Positions 46,410 through 59,548 of a stretch of 64,000 bases of DNA are shown here, piece by piece. Positions within the stretch are counted from its first letter, which is position 1; each line of letters starts with the position of its first letter. The DNA lies in NCBI RefSeq assembly GCF_004379255.2, contig NC_056035.1, positions 36,401,773-36,465,772 of the forward strand. The letters are read 5' to 3'. Made by a program: the position numbers and the translations under genes. The DNA comes from Salvia splendens (Eukaryota > Streptophyta > Magnoliopsida > Lamiales > Lamiaceae). The notes beneath the pieces were generated by a model. The model made no database searches. It had not been told where the DNA came from and saw only the letters and a program-made list of their open reading frames with translations.

Positions 46410-49400
46410 ATGGCTAACCCGGAGTTAAGTATGAACCCTCAAATGGAGCAGATCCATGGCGAAATTCGCGACATCATGCGAGCGCTAGCGTAATATCTCT
46501 ATCTCTCTCGTATTCACAATATATATCACGACGAGAGCAACGTTTCTTCATTTTCTCTTCTATTTTTATGTTTTATGTAACTGCTGCTGAGTTATTAGAG
46601 ACATTTGAAGTAGGATGTCGTATATTCCTTCGTATAGTTAAAGATGGATAACAGACTAAATGCAGTTTCCCTAGCAAGACGTTTCTCTTCCTTTTTGGTT
46701 CAAAATATGGAGGACTTATGTTTGGTGAAGTAGTCTCATTACGTGATACAGAATGTCTTCTTCCAGTTTGCTTGCACCTTTTCGGCCTCTGCAATCTAAT
46801 TAATGCTCTTCAACTTCTTTAAAGCTTTTACCTTTTATTTTTTGTTTCCCAACATGCAACTAACTGATGAATTGTAGTCAACTTGTCATGTGGGGATTTC
46901 TTTTGTTGCTACTGTCAGTGATACTAACTTATTTAAGATACTCATAGCCACTTCTTGATTACTAAACAGAAATGGCTTCCAAAAGCTGGATAAGATCAAA
47001 GACTCAACTAGACAGAGTAAACAGCTGGAGGAGCTCACGGGGAAGATGAGGGAGTGCAAAAGGTAAGTGCACATTCTGGGATGTCATTTCTCTTTATGAC
47101 TCTCATTGATGTGGAATGAGTTATAATATGTTAATAAACATTCATGCGGTGTGTGTGTGGGGGGGGGTGCATTTAATAACTATTACGAGCTGTAATTCAG
47201 CCTTAGAGGTGGCGTTTCCAGGATGATTACTGTAACTTCTAATATCAATGATTAAAATATCATTTTTCCTTTTTTGGGGTTAGTGCCTTAAATTTATATT
47301 CTGGCTTCTTAGATATGCTTCTTTTGAACACCCTCCACTTGTTGACCTCATATTTATTCTAGATTGGTTAAAGAATTTGATCGAGAAATCAAAGATGAGG
47401 AAAGCAGAAATCCTCCAGAGATTACCAAGCAGCTCAATGACGAGAAGCAATCCATGGTAATTACAGTGCATTTGAGTTTTCCAGTTACCCTCGTGTCCTT
47501 ATAGTTTTAACATTATGTTCTTGAACCATTCATGTTATATTTCCTCCATATCATCGTGGTTCACTAAGATTGTCTAGAATTACTAGAGGACGTGAATGAT
47601 AAATATTGACTAAGGGAGCATTTACTTGTTTTTGTGCAAGAATTTAATGTCTTAATATACTCAATATCAAATCTAGTATTAACCGCCAAGTATAAAGAGG
47701 ATGTATAGTAACTGGATGGGCTACATTGCCAGTGGGTAATGTCATTGAGTATGGTGGTGTTGGTGGTTTGCTATAGTCTTCTTTTATGTTCTGGATGCGG
47801 CTGCAGTTCATCATATTTAAAGTGTGGTTTTGTAGGTTTCTTTGAACACTTAGAAGTTGATGCCCAATGCAATACCTGTGTGGAATGACTTATTTTGTTT
47901 AAATAGTACTCCCTCCGTCCCAACTAAGTTGAGTCATATTCCTTTTTGGGACGTCCCAACAAAGTTGAGTCATTTCCCTTTTTGACAAAAAACAAAACAT
48001 CAAATCACTCTTACTTTATTTCATCATCTACTTTACTATCTCTTTATCTCTCCTACTTTTTCTCTTTCCTATTTTATTTTACTTTCATTTAATTTATTTA
48101 ACACAATTTCTTAATCTCCGTGCCCAAAAGTTTTGTACCAACTTAGATGAGTCGGAGGGAGTGTTTGGTTTTGGGTGTATTTAATGATTTATGTATTCTT
48201 TTATTTATTTTGCTTGCAGATCAAAGAGTTGAATTCTTATGTAGCCTTGAGGAAGACGTAAGTACTCTATCTCAGTTCAATATTTGGAGTTCATATGTAG
48301 CCTTTCTCTGAACAAGATCTTAAAACATATATTGACATGTTGTCACACAATATGTGAATGACACTTTAACCATGGTCACCTCTATACCGTAATTCCATTT
48401 TGTTCATTGTATGAACTTATAGGGATCTGGCGGTTATTATGCATTGATAATAGTATATGATAATGGTTTCAGATACTCTCCATCAAACTATATTTGTTCT
48501 CCATTTCCATTGTGTTTCACAGTAGGTCTGTAACTCTAGAAATCAGGTTCGTGTGCGTAATGATTTATGCTAAATGGTTTCAGATGCTCTTCATTATATT
48601 ATTGGTCCGCTACATGTTTCAGGATAGGTGCACAGTTCTTGCTTGTGTTAAATAATACTGTGAAGCTGGTTCGTGTTCATGTCAGATTTATCTAGGCTAT
48701 ATTTTGACAGAATCTTATCCATCCTATGGGATTACTCACATGTTCGCAAAACTCTATTTCTGTAAACAATTTAATGTTCCTCTTCTTATGAAAATGGATG
48801 GAGTAATGCGATACCGCATCAGCTATTTTATTTCTATATCTCTGTAAGTATGTATGTTCTTACTTTTTACTTTTGCTGCTCTATCTTTTATGTTGACTCA
48901 GTTACATGAGCACATATGGGAACAAGAGAGTTGAACTTTTTGATATGGGTGGTGCCAGTGATCCCACAGCTGAAGAAAATGTATTAGTTGCATCAGGTGC
49001 TATTACAGACTCAGCCTAAACTTTTCTGGTGATAACATGTGATGATACATAGGAGATAAAGTGAGAAGAAAATGTTATGCTGTCAAATTTATAGGGGAAT
49101 AGCCACTCTTTGTATCTATTTATGATTTTAGTTTCTATTATTGCTTCCGAGAATAACTGCAGTATAAGTTCTCGTTCAATTAGCTTTGAATCTTCTATTC
49201 GATAGTTCTTGTTTTGATCTTTATTGCTGACTGTTCTTTCCATCTTCATTTATTAATGTAGAAATGTCAAATCAGCAGCTTATTGATGCTGGAATGAAGT
49301 CAGTGGATGAAACTGACCAAGCTATTGAGCGCTCCAAACAGGTGGAATAAAATTTACATCCGTTCTTGAATGCTAGATTTGGTTTATGATGGAATTTTAA

Positions 49401-50240
49401 CTTCTGGCCTATTGTTAGGTTGTTCATAAAACTCTTGAAGTGGGAACACAAACTGCTACTACACTGAAGGGCCAAGTGAGTGAACCACATACTAATGTTA
49501 TCAACCTTAATTACTTCACTGTGCATCACTGATGTGTTTTCCAATGCACACAGACTGAACAAATGGGTCGTGTAGTCAATGAACTGGACACAATCAATTT
49601 CTCTTTAAAAAAGGCTTCACAACTTGTAAAAGAGATTGGCAGACAGGTAGACTTGTCAGAAATTCTAATCTGAACTCTATCTATCATATATTGTGATATT
49701 TTGCTAGTTAGTACTATTCTGGCATGAGACAGTGGTACTAATTTGTGCACAAATTTCTTTTTTCACATCTGGATGAATTAAAACCTTATAGGACTAGATT
49801 GACTATTTCTACTTTTAACAAGGCTAAAGTATGTGTTTCCAGGTGGCTACTGACAAATGCATCATGCTGTTCCTTTTTCTGATTGTATGTGGGGTTATTG
49901 CCATAATCGTTGTGAAGGTATTTCCCGTACCTCTGTTCTGTCTTTCACAATCTCAATTGTACCCTCGTTCTTGAATGGTTAGGTAACTCTTGCTCGGTCA
50001 TATATTGGGAAAGAATATCTTGATTTCTCTATTCTTTTTTGTTTGTATATATATGACATCTTATGTTTGAGATGATGTGTTGTTCGTGACAAGCATGTCA
50101 ACTGACGATCTGGAGTCGTGTATTTTGATCAGATTGTGGATCCAAACAACAAAGACATAAGGGACATACCCGGACTAGCGCCTCCTGCTCCTACAACAAG
50201 AAGATTGTTGTATGTAAAGCCGACAGAATTTTTTGAGTAA
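46410..50240 (+). CDS. NPSN13: Novel plant SNARE (NPSN13-like Qb-SNARE), 10 exons
   Basis: Exons 46410-46489, 46970-47062, 47363-47456, 48220-48257, 48902-48996, 49262-49341, 49419-49475, 49554-49646, 49843-49917 and 50133-50240 give 270 residues. NPSN proteins are plant-specific Qb-SNAREs of the plasma membrane and cell plate that pair with syntaxins such as KNOLLE in membrane fusion. N-terminal helices include EQIHGEIRDIMRALANGFQKLDKI and KELNSYVALRKTYMSTYGNKRVELFDMG. The SNARE motif (about 145-208) has TEQMGRVVNELDTINFSLKKAS and KEIGRQVATDKCIM. The tail anchor is FLFLIVCGVIAIIVVK (about 218-235), then NNKDIRDIPGLAPPAP. The start (MSPQMEQIHGEI-like) and the GxKRVELFDMG phrase favour NPSN13 over NPSN11. 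Intron 3 carries a Stowaway MITE. Confidence 0.96.
47909..48161. mobile_element. Stowaway MITE (253 bp) in NPSN13 intron 3
   Basis: Left end CTCCCTCCGTCCCAACTAAG preceded by TA; right end GATGAGTCGGAGGGAG. The right TIR lacks a few bases and the right flank is TG, not TA, so the element is somewhat diverged. It ends about 60 bp before the next exon. Confidence 0.88.
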
Positions 50241-52657
50241 AAAATCGACATCTCAGAGGCAGTACAGATTATTGAGAATCATTGTGATCCTGGTGTGTTT
50301 TTTATGAGGTTGGTTGCTTGAGTTGTGCATATGAGTGTGTTAACTTCTTTTTGTAAATTGTGGTACCTTGACATTTCACTTGTACTTGTTCCATTGTGTT
50401 GATTATTGGTGTGAATCGCATTGCCATTACTCTTGGTGTAAAGATTTTGGGAGAGCGGTTGCATTTGTACCCATTTCATTATCCTAAACTAAGAATTTCA
50501 TTAATTTTGGTTTTATGAAATCATCACAATTCATTGAGCACCATGTTATTAACAGCTCATCATTAGGTTTCTGTTTAAGTCTACATTATTTGCACTATTC
50601 AGCAGCGGTTTCTTTTTTTTTGGGCAAATTTGGTAGATATCATAACCTATCTTCCAATATATAGTATAATTCATTTATGTATTATATCACCAAATGGCCT
50701 AATTTAAATTTAATATATGGGCTTAAATTGGTTAGGAATAATGTTAGGTTTGTGCTAACCAAAATCAATGCTGCATGGAAAGCCACCGTTTGTGGTTTTA
50801 TTACTATCAAATTATTGAATGAAGTTACACTAAAGTAAAAAAAACACTATCATTGAGGCAATGAAAATATTTAGTAGAGCGTGCTTGTATTCCTGTATAA
50901 TAGTATAATATTATTTATTTGTTAGAAAATTGCTGTGTCTTGCCGCTTTCTAGAAAAAATTAGACTCGGTCGCAGACCTAAAAAGGGCAACTAACAAACC
51001 TCACAGACAATTATTTGGTCTTTCTAGGTTATTAATATATACACAATATCCAATTTGCACTTAATCATCTTTTAAACTTTATAATTGGTATGTACAAATT
51101 AGTATGTGATTCGCATCAATTGGAATGATTATGAACTTAATCATGCTCCCTAATCTAAATTTGGCGTTTTGGAAAATTAAGAAATTTATATTGTAGTGGA
51201 TGAGAGGGACACAGCATACATTTCATTGAGTTGAGCCGACCACCAAGTGCATTGATAGATAAAATAAAAATAATAGAGGCGTCTTAAAATCTTAATTCTT
51301 GTATTATTGTTATTATTATTGTGGATTTTCATTTGACTGGTCATTTTCTTTCCTAGGACCCTATAACAAACAAACACCATCAATTCAGACTTCTTCAGTC
51401 ACTTATTTTTATACCAAAGGGCTATGAATTTGAGTTTGAATGATACACTTCATGTCAACAATATAATGAACAAACAAGATATTGTTATATAGGAAAAACA
51501 CACACACAAAACATAAATTCAACTAATGTACCTTTTTTTACCTTGTGAAGTTGACTTAAATATATTACTAGTATATACATATAGTATTTGAATTATTTTT
51601 ATTTGAGTCCGTGAAGTTTATAGTGGGTGGCAATAAATGAAGTACTAGCAGAGTTGAAAGTGTGGCCTCAATTGTTCATCTGCACTATTGCGATATAGAC
51701 AAATGGGATATATTCCATCATTTCAATTATTTTTCATCTTATCTTATTTTGACTGCAGAAAAAATTTAAGGAATCTTATGGAGCATAAGCTTTAAATCTA
51801 ACTCACTTAAAAATCTATACAAGCTCTACCTCGCCACTCTCTCCAAATAATTTAATTTGTTAAGTTCTAATTAATTAACTAAATAATAATATTTAGAACA
51901 CAATTAATCATGATAAGATGTGGCCTCGCGTGCACGCCCAAGAAACACTCTAATTCAACTACAAATCGATTTTAGAGCGGAATGTTATTTTGAAATAATA
52001 TAAAAAAAATTTTAGAAAGTCGTTGATGTGTAAAAGTCAGAGTATTAGAACTGTTGCAGTAAATTCTCCTCATACTATAATTCAGTGAAGATGTGGGTCT
52101 TAGATTCTGTGAAGTGTGCGTCCAAATCAACACACCACTTGTTCATCTGTACTATGTTTTGCTTTCGTTTTCACTTTAATTTTCCGACAAGAAAATTAAT
52201 AATCTTGGGTGAAATGATTTTTAATTTTACAAGAAACGCATCAGACGCAGTGAATTAAGCCACAATTTCTTCATTTTATCTCCTCCTCTCTCTCTCTCTC
52301 TAAAATCGCCGGCGATTTTTCGGACCTGACACGTCTGCAGATCAAATCCTCGAGTGCAATTTACTTATCCGCGAGAACCCAACAACGTGAGTTGGTCTAA
52401 TGGAAAATTTTCCCTTCCCTTTTTTGGGACCAAAGCTGGAGTCTTTACGGTTTAGTTGATCTATCTTGCCTTCCAAATTTGTAAATAGAGCTGTTATTTG
52501 GCATGTGGGTTGCTCTTGTCTGGGTCCAAGGATGTTTGGGTGTGATTTTCTTGGATTTCTGGGGTTGTAGCGAGGCTGATTGAGATTGATTCCTTTCATA
52601 GCGTTTCAAAGTTTCAATCTTTTTTTACTTGTGGGTGTTTCTTGATTTTATTGAAAA
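50241..52657. other. Long spacer and leader of the SPL gene
   Basis: NPSN13 3' sequence runs to about 50500, then about 1.7 kb of AT-rich DNA without gene or bounded repeat. From about 52250 the composition changes: a CT tract at 52280-52303 and a small palindrome ATCGCCGGCGAT at about 52305 suggest the start of the SPL leader. An open frame on the opposite strand (52342-52599) has no support. Confidence 0.5.
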
Positions 52658-55600
52658 ATGGAGACTAAGTTTGGTGGAAAGCTGCATAATTTCTATGGGC
52701 CGGTGGTGCCTGAGGTGGGGATCAAGAGTAACGAATGGGATTTGAATGATTGGAGATGGGATGGTGATCTGTTTGTGGCTACTCCTGCTCCTACAGATTG
52801 TACAACTAGGCAGCACTTGAACAATGGTGAAATGAATGAGAGGGAGAATAGGGATTTGGAGAAAAGGAGAAGGGATGTTGAGGTTGAAAAGGAAGATGTT
52901 TGTTCACTTAATTTGAAGCTGGGGCAGGAAGAGTATGAGTTGGAAGGGAAGAGTGGGAAGAAGAGTAAAGTCTCCAGTGGTATCCCCCCGGCACCTACTC
53001 GTGCTGTTTGTCAAGTAGAGGATTGCAAGGCTGATTTGAGCACTGCAAAGGATTATCACCGTAGGCATAAAGTCTGCGACGTGCATTCTAAGGCTACAAG
53101 TGCTATGGTGGCGAATGTTGTGCAAAGATTTTGTCAGCAGTGCAGCAGGTCCAAATGATGCTCATACTCTCATATTTTAGGCTGTGAGCTGTTTATTAGA
53201 TGGTGTAAATCTGTATAGTGTTGCAGGTTTCACATTCTTCAAGAATTTGATGAGGGGAAGCGGAGCTGTCGCAGGCGGCTAGCTGGCCACAACAGACGGC
53301 GTAGGAAAACACATCCTGAGAATGTGCTAAATGCAGCCAACCAGAATGATGAGAGGGGGAGTAATTACTTACTCATCGCTCTGCTGAGGATACTCTCCAA
53401 TCTGCAACGTAAGTGAAATCACCAGTTTAGAATTTAGTGCTAGTTTGAGTGTGTTAGCTTTTGCATTGCATCAATGTGAACACACAATGTTCTTGGTGGT
53501 TACCCTAAAGGCAGCAAAACCTAATAGCTAATGTGTATCAGCTGTGTTTATGAGCTTACTTCCATAATATATTTTGCAAATTGTACATTATTAATTTGGG
53601 GGAAAGCTTGGGAGTCTTGAAAGCATAACTATTTTTTTGTGAAAATGTGTGTTCTTCTAGAATTATATCAAACAAAAAACATGGTCTTCACTTCCACACA
53701 TAATGACTCAGCCTTTCTCTGAAAAGAAGAGTATGCTAAGTTGACTCTTTGGTAGAATAATTCTTGCTCTGGGATCATATGATGCATATTCATGTTGGGG
53801 GCCATTTTGGTTGTTCGGGTAATGATGAGAGCCATCAATTGACTTGTAGGGCCGATTTTCATTACTGGTTAGTCAAACTGTTGACATAGTAAAACTGAAA
53901 CTAGGTTCATCAAAGATCTATCTTCCTCAAAAGCATATATCATATAGTAATAAAGACTTATAAGTTGAGGGTATTAGGTAGTATATTATAAGGTGTGAAA
54001 ATTATATGTCCCAAAATTTAATTGAAATTTCATTAGATGTTGTTTGTCCAATTATTTGTTTCCTTGTTTTATCAGCTTGAGCTTTTGAGTAGCATCATAA
54101 TTTAGTTACTTAACATGCAGTCAATAGCTCCGATCATACCAAGGATCAGGATCTACTGTCTCATCTCTTGAAAAACCTTGCAAGTGTTGCCAGTACAACA
54201 AATGAGAGAAATCATACTGAATTGCTACCTATATCTCAGGACACACAGAATGTGGCGACGTCTTCAGGGTCTGCTCAAAAGGTGAAAATCTAATCCACAA
54301 ACTTCTGACGACGTGATTGTGTTTTGTTTCTTCTGACTGAGTTTTACCTCCAGGACCTTCCTACTGGTACTGGCCGAGATGCATCTGATTTGACCAAAAC
54401 AAGGGCATTAACTGAAAAGACTGCAGGTGAAGTAGTGCTTAATGCATCCACTTCAGGAGATCCTTTACTTTTCAGAGCGAACACAATCAACTCTGTTCAA
54501 GGGAAGACAGATACTACAACGACCCAACTGAGCAATATTGATTTAAATAGTGAATATGATGGCTCTCAAGACTGCTTGGAGGATCTTCCAGATCCTTTTT
54601 CCCATAAAAATCTTGGAGATATGTCTTGTGCTGGCCCTTTATGGTTATGTAAGGATTCTCAGCTGCCTAGCCCACCTCAAAATAGTGGGAATTCAGGTTC
54701 CACACCGAGCCAGTCGCCATCTACATCTAGCGGAGAGACACAGGTCTCATCTTAAACCTTCCTGCAGAAGATGCTACCTCATAATGGGAAGGGGGACTGG
54801 GGTGGGGGTAACTGAGATCAAAATCGCGTTTTCTATAATTGGGGATGTTTAGCTACATAAATGTTACTGTGTGGTTCGAGTATTATGACAGGCTTCAGTG
54901 CACGCATAAGTTTATCATCATGAGATAAACTCTTGATAAAATCTGTTCCTTCTCAATACTGATTTCTGACAAAATTGATTCCTATCATTATAGTATTTCT
55001 CGAGATAGAAAGTAGCCAATATAAACAGTTCCTTACATGGCAGGATATAGTTGTAATTTTCAAAATTGGTTTGCAGAGTCGCACAGATCGGATTGTCTTC
55101 AAGTTGTTTGGGAAAGAACCAAATGATTTCCCTCTTGTTCTGAGGAAACAGGTGCATTTACTGCTTCTACGGTCAAAATGTTTTCAAGTTTGCTTTTCAT
55201 TTCATTTTTGAAGGTATTGCTTGGTTTCAGATTCTTGATTGGCTTTCAAGTAGCCCAACAGATATGGAAAGCTACATCCGACCTGGTTGTATTATCCTGA
55301 CAATATATTTACGCATGGAGAAGTCTTGCTGGGACAGAGTAAGTTTGATTAAAGTAGAAGAATTGGTTTTATTTCCTCAGTCATTAGATCGTCATAGTCT
55401 TACTTTCATTAGATGAACAGGATTGACACTAGACCAACATGTCATGTCCTAAGTTTTATATATATTGCTTGTAGCTGCTAACACTAATGTTGTTTGCAGC
55501 TATACTGTGATCTCACATCCAGTTTGAGAAAACTTCTTGATTCATCTACTGATCCATTCTGGAAGACAGGATGGATATATGCTAGATTACAACATCGTGT

Positions 55601-57308
55601 CACATTTATTTATAATGGTATATTCAGATTATTGATTCTATGTTTTTATTGCAATTTCTTGTACAATCTTTATTGGATGGTAAGGCTGACAAATGTTTAT
55701 ATGCTTCAGGCCAGGTTGTGTTAGACACACCCCTCCCTATGAAAAACAATCAAAGTTGCAGAATATCGAGTATCAAGCCAATTGCTGTTACTATGTCAGA
55801 GAGTGTCCAGTTTGAAGTCAAAGGATACAATTTGACTCGTTCCACAGCAAGGTATTCTAGTTTGACATGTATCGGTTTCTTGGCGTTGGATACGGTTTTT
55901 GTTTCCCTTTGATTTTTTTGGTAATAAATCTAATTTGCATCAGGTTACTATGCACTCTAGAAGGGAAGATTCTAATTCAGGAAAATTGTGCTGATATGAG
56001 AGAAGGATCAGATGCTTTGATTGAACATGATGAGATTCAGTCATTCAACTTCTCTTGTGCTGTACCAGACATTATTGGAAGGGGCTTCATTGAGGTGGTG
56101 CCACTTTGGCATATTCTGCTGTTTATCTCCTGCTGATTTCTATCTCGTTGTTCGTCCCACTCTCTAACCACTGACTTTATACAACTATTGGTATTAGGTT
56201 GAAGACTACGGTCTCAGCAGCAGCTTCTTTCCATTCATCGTCGCAGAGAAGGACGTCTGCTCTGAAATTTGCACTCTGGAAAGTTCTATCGAGCTTCCTG
56301 ATTCAGCTAATACAGATGATAATGCACTAGAAATCAGGAACAAAGCTTTGGATTTCATACACGAAATGGGTTGGTTGCTCCACAGAAGCCACTTGAAAGT
56401 TAGGTTAGGTGATGTGGATCCATTCCCTTTCGAACGTATCAGGTGCCTTCTCGAGTTCTCCATCGATCATGACTGGTGCGCTGTAGTGAAAAAGCTATTA
56501 ACCGCTGCATTTGATGGTGTTGTGGACTTGGGACTAGAACATTCCAATATAGAAGCTTTGCTGGATATTGGCCTTGTTCACCGAGCTGTTAAGCGAAACT
56601 GTGTAGCCATGGTGGAGTTTCTATTAAGTTATCACATCGACAAGACAGGAGAGCGAGAACATAAGCTGCTCGACGAGGGTTGCTTTTTGTTCAGGCCTGA
56701 TGCCATGGGGCCCGGTGGATTGACTCCTCTTCACATAGCAGCCAGTTTAGAGAGGTGTGAGGATGTTGTGGATGCATTGACAGAGGATCCTGAATCGGTA
56801 CGCTCGTTTAATCTCATAGTAACATTTCTTTAGGTGATGGTAGATTAGGTTGACAATACATATATGATTGATTGAGTAAAAATTTGTTGTGCAGGTGGGG
56901 ATTGACGCATGGAAAAATGCTCGTGACAGCAGCGGGTTGACACCCCACGACTATGCATGCCTCCGTGGTCATTACTCGTACATCCACCTAGTGCAGAGGA
57001 AACTGAACAAGAAACGGGGAAAAGGGGACGTGGTGGTTGACATCCCCAGAGTGTTAGAGAAGAGAGAGAAGCAAAAGGTGGCAAAATATGCGCCTTTGGA
57101 GAGTGAGAAACATTGCAGGCAATGTGAGCAGAAACTGGTGTATGCAAGGCATAGAGGGTCCGTGAATATATACAAACCATTAATGGTTTCACTGGTCGCG
57201 ATAGCTGCAGTGTGCGTCTGCACAGCGCTGCTCTTCAAGAGCTCGCCGGAGGTGTTTTGTTCATTCCATCCCTTCAGGTGGGAGCTGTTGAAGTATGGAT
57301 CCCAGTAG
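52658..57308 (+). CDS. SPL12: SPL1/SPL12-type SBP-box transcription factor, 11 exons
   Basis: Exons 52658-53148, 53227-53408, 54121-54281, 54354-54743, 55077-55151, 55231-55338, 55500-55617, 55710-55851, 55944-56094, 56198-56797 and 56895-57308 give 943 residues, all in frame. An acidic aromatic N-terminal motif ([14 protein letters not shown]) precedes the SBP zinc-binding domain (about 118-192) with [22 protein letters not shown] and the overlapping nuclear signal [17 protein letters not shown]. The domain is split by intron 1, as usual. The long C-terminal part has [17 protein letters not shown], ankyrin-like repeats ([25 protein letters not shown]) and a hydrophobic segment (about 900-920) before FRWELLKYG. 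That layout defines the miR156-insensitive SPL1/SPL12 clade, associated with heat tolerance at the reproductive stage. I see no miR156 site. SPL1 and SPL12 cannot be told apart here. Confidence 0.95.
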
Positions 57309-57993
57309 TGAGAGAAGGGAGTTCATGTTTGATTATGATGTGATGATTGTTCTCGTCTAAAAATATAAGTTATTTTGTTGATGCTTCTCGTCTAAATGTA
57401 AGTTGTTATAGAGATGAATTGATGAAGATTTTAAAATACAATAATACACAAATGTCTTCACGACTTTAAATCTTTCTGATTTATTCGGTATTAGGGATGG
57501 GAACATGAAAATGTGTTGGAAAATGTAGTGTTTATTGTTGGCTGTTTACGAATTACACACCAAAATCCTTTTTCTACTCAAAGTAGAATCAGGCAATCAG
57601 CACCATTTATCAAATTTCTAAATTTTAACATTTTCCCAAAAAATAACCATGAATCAGCTTGCTGAATTATTAGGTGTATTATGGTTTAATTGAGGTGGAT
57701 TTTAAAAAAACGCTAAAAATAGAGACCTGAACAAGGTAATGGATTAAATCGTGATTTCTCAAATTCAAATGAAGGAAGCAAATTTATTATAATCAATTAG
57801 TAAGAGATTCTTAGTGTGAGTATAGGCATCGACATAATTTAAGAGGGGAGTTGAGGAATAATAGATTGGCATGCCATAGCCTATACCTTGTTTCCTGTTT
57901 TGGACATCAAGAGAAGAATAAAACCAATGCAAAGGATAGCTTTTCTACTGCCTTTTCTCTCATATAAGAACCTCACCATCCTCCATCACAACC

Positions 57994-58033
<40 letters not shown>

Positions 58034-58040
58034 ATACCTG
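57309..58040. promoter_or_regulatory. Spacer and promoter of the MATH gene
   Basis: SPL 3' end, then AT-rich sequence. A TATA-like ATATAAG lies at about 57962-57968. A long CT microsatellite (57995-58030) immediately before the start codon is the probable 5' leader of the MATH gene. Confidence 0.5.
57995..58030. repeat. (CT)n microsatellite in the MATH leader
   Basis: About 36 bp of CT repeats ending 10 bp before the start codon. Pyrimidine tracts of this kind are common in plant leaders. Confidence 0.95.
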
Positions 58041-59415
58041 ATGGGAGAACTATCATTCCCTGGACAACAAGGTCGCTTCCTAAATTCAGCTACTATATCT
58101 CATTCTTGATTTTACTCATAACACTACTAGTCTTTATTTTCCAATAGGGGTGTCGAGATCAATTTCAGAAACGCCTCCGACTCACTACATATTCAAACTT
58201 CAACTATTCTCACAACTTGTCAACAGCAAGCTAGAGAGCTACACCTCCAACGATTTCCAAGCCGGCGGCTGCAAATGGTAGTTTCTCACCCAACTATAAC
58301 TCCAAATCCCATCATCATCTATATACGTTCGTTTACTCTGTGTGCAGGAAGCTCGTTCTTCTCCCTAATGGCAACAAAAACAAAGGCATCACCGACCACA
58401 TCTCCCTATACTTGGTCATTGTCGAGCCAAACTCACCCGCCCCAGCTTGGGAGATCCGAGCACTTTTTCGTCTCTTTCTACTTGATCAGAACAATGACAC
58501 CTACTATACTCTTCAAGGTAAGGTATCCAACTAGAATGAATACCACTATCAATTACCATAATAATAATCTTGTGCTCTTTTATTAGACACAGCAGAAAAT
58601 GGGAGACGGTTTCACAAGATGAAGCTAACATGGGGATTTGATAAGTTCATACCTCTTGATGCCTTCAAGGATGCGGCCAACGGGTATCTGGTTGATGATA
58701 CCTGCGTGTTTGGGGCAGAGGTCTATGTGTGCCAAGAAACAATAGCTGGAAAAGGAGAGTGCTTATCAATGATAAAGGATCCAATAGCATATAAGCATAC
58801 CTGGAGAGTCGACTTATCTTCTAGCTCAACTGAAGAATACGTAGAATCTAAACCATTTGTTGCTGGTGAACATATATGGTAATAATTTCTCATTCCTTTA
58901 CATCCATCATCAAATTCTCTGTGATGATTAATATGTTCTCTATCAAACTCTTCCAGGAAGATGCAACTTTATCCTAATGGAAAGGGCAGTGGTATTGGCA
59001 GCTATGTGTCTCTTTATCTGACTTTAGCTGAACCAGCAAACTTACCCCCGGAATCGAAGATATATGCAGAATTTACACTACGCATACTAGACCAACTTAA
59101 TAACAAGCACTACTTTGGCACATGTAAGATATTCTTCCTTCACCTAGTGTACACTCTCGACACATGAGAAGAACAAGAGGTCTAAGGCATTAATACTTTT
59201 CTCTTGCAGCTAATTATTGGTTCTGTGAATCAAATGCAACAAACGGATGGCCAAGATTTGTCTCACATGGCTATTTGCATCGACCAATAACTGGCTTGCT
59301 GGTTAAAAATATATGCCTAGTAGAGGCAGAAGTCAAAGTCCATGAGAATGCAAGTTATGCCCAAAGCAATATTTTATATGTCAAAGCACATTGTTTGTCT
59401 CTAGATATTCATTAA
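58041..59415 (+). CDS. Protein with two MATH (TRAF-like) domains, 6 exons
   Basis: Exons 58041-58071, 58148-58277, 58348-58517, 58587-58878, 58957-59123 and 59210-59415 give 331 residues. Two MATH/TRAF-like beta-sandwich domains lie in tandem: about 22-150 (THYIFKLQLFS, GGCKWKLVLLPNGN, DHISLYLVI, LTWGFDKFIPLDAF) and about 178-315 (HTWRVDL, HIWKMQLYPNGKG, SYVSLYLTLAE, then a diverged WPRFVSHGYL). There is no BTB, RING, protease or coiled-coil part, so this belongs to the plant-expanded MATH-only group, whose members serve as adaptors for protein turnover or immunity. The specific role is unknown. The 31-bp first exon is the least certain: it starts at an ATG right after the CT repeat and joins in frame. 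It converges with the PAC4 gene 133 bp away. Confidence 0.88.
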
Positions 59416-59548
59416 AAAACTGTTCAATATGAATAAAAATCTCTGCAAATAGAAATGTACCCGAAACACAACATTGAATATTCCTACCAAATACTAGCAC
59501 ATAACAGGGAAACAAAGGGGCGACAGTCCTCTTGATGAATATATTTCT

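Noticed and set aside
52342..52599. 85-residue minus-strand frame before the SPL gene
   Set aside because: Low complexity, no family features, lies over the probable SPL leader.
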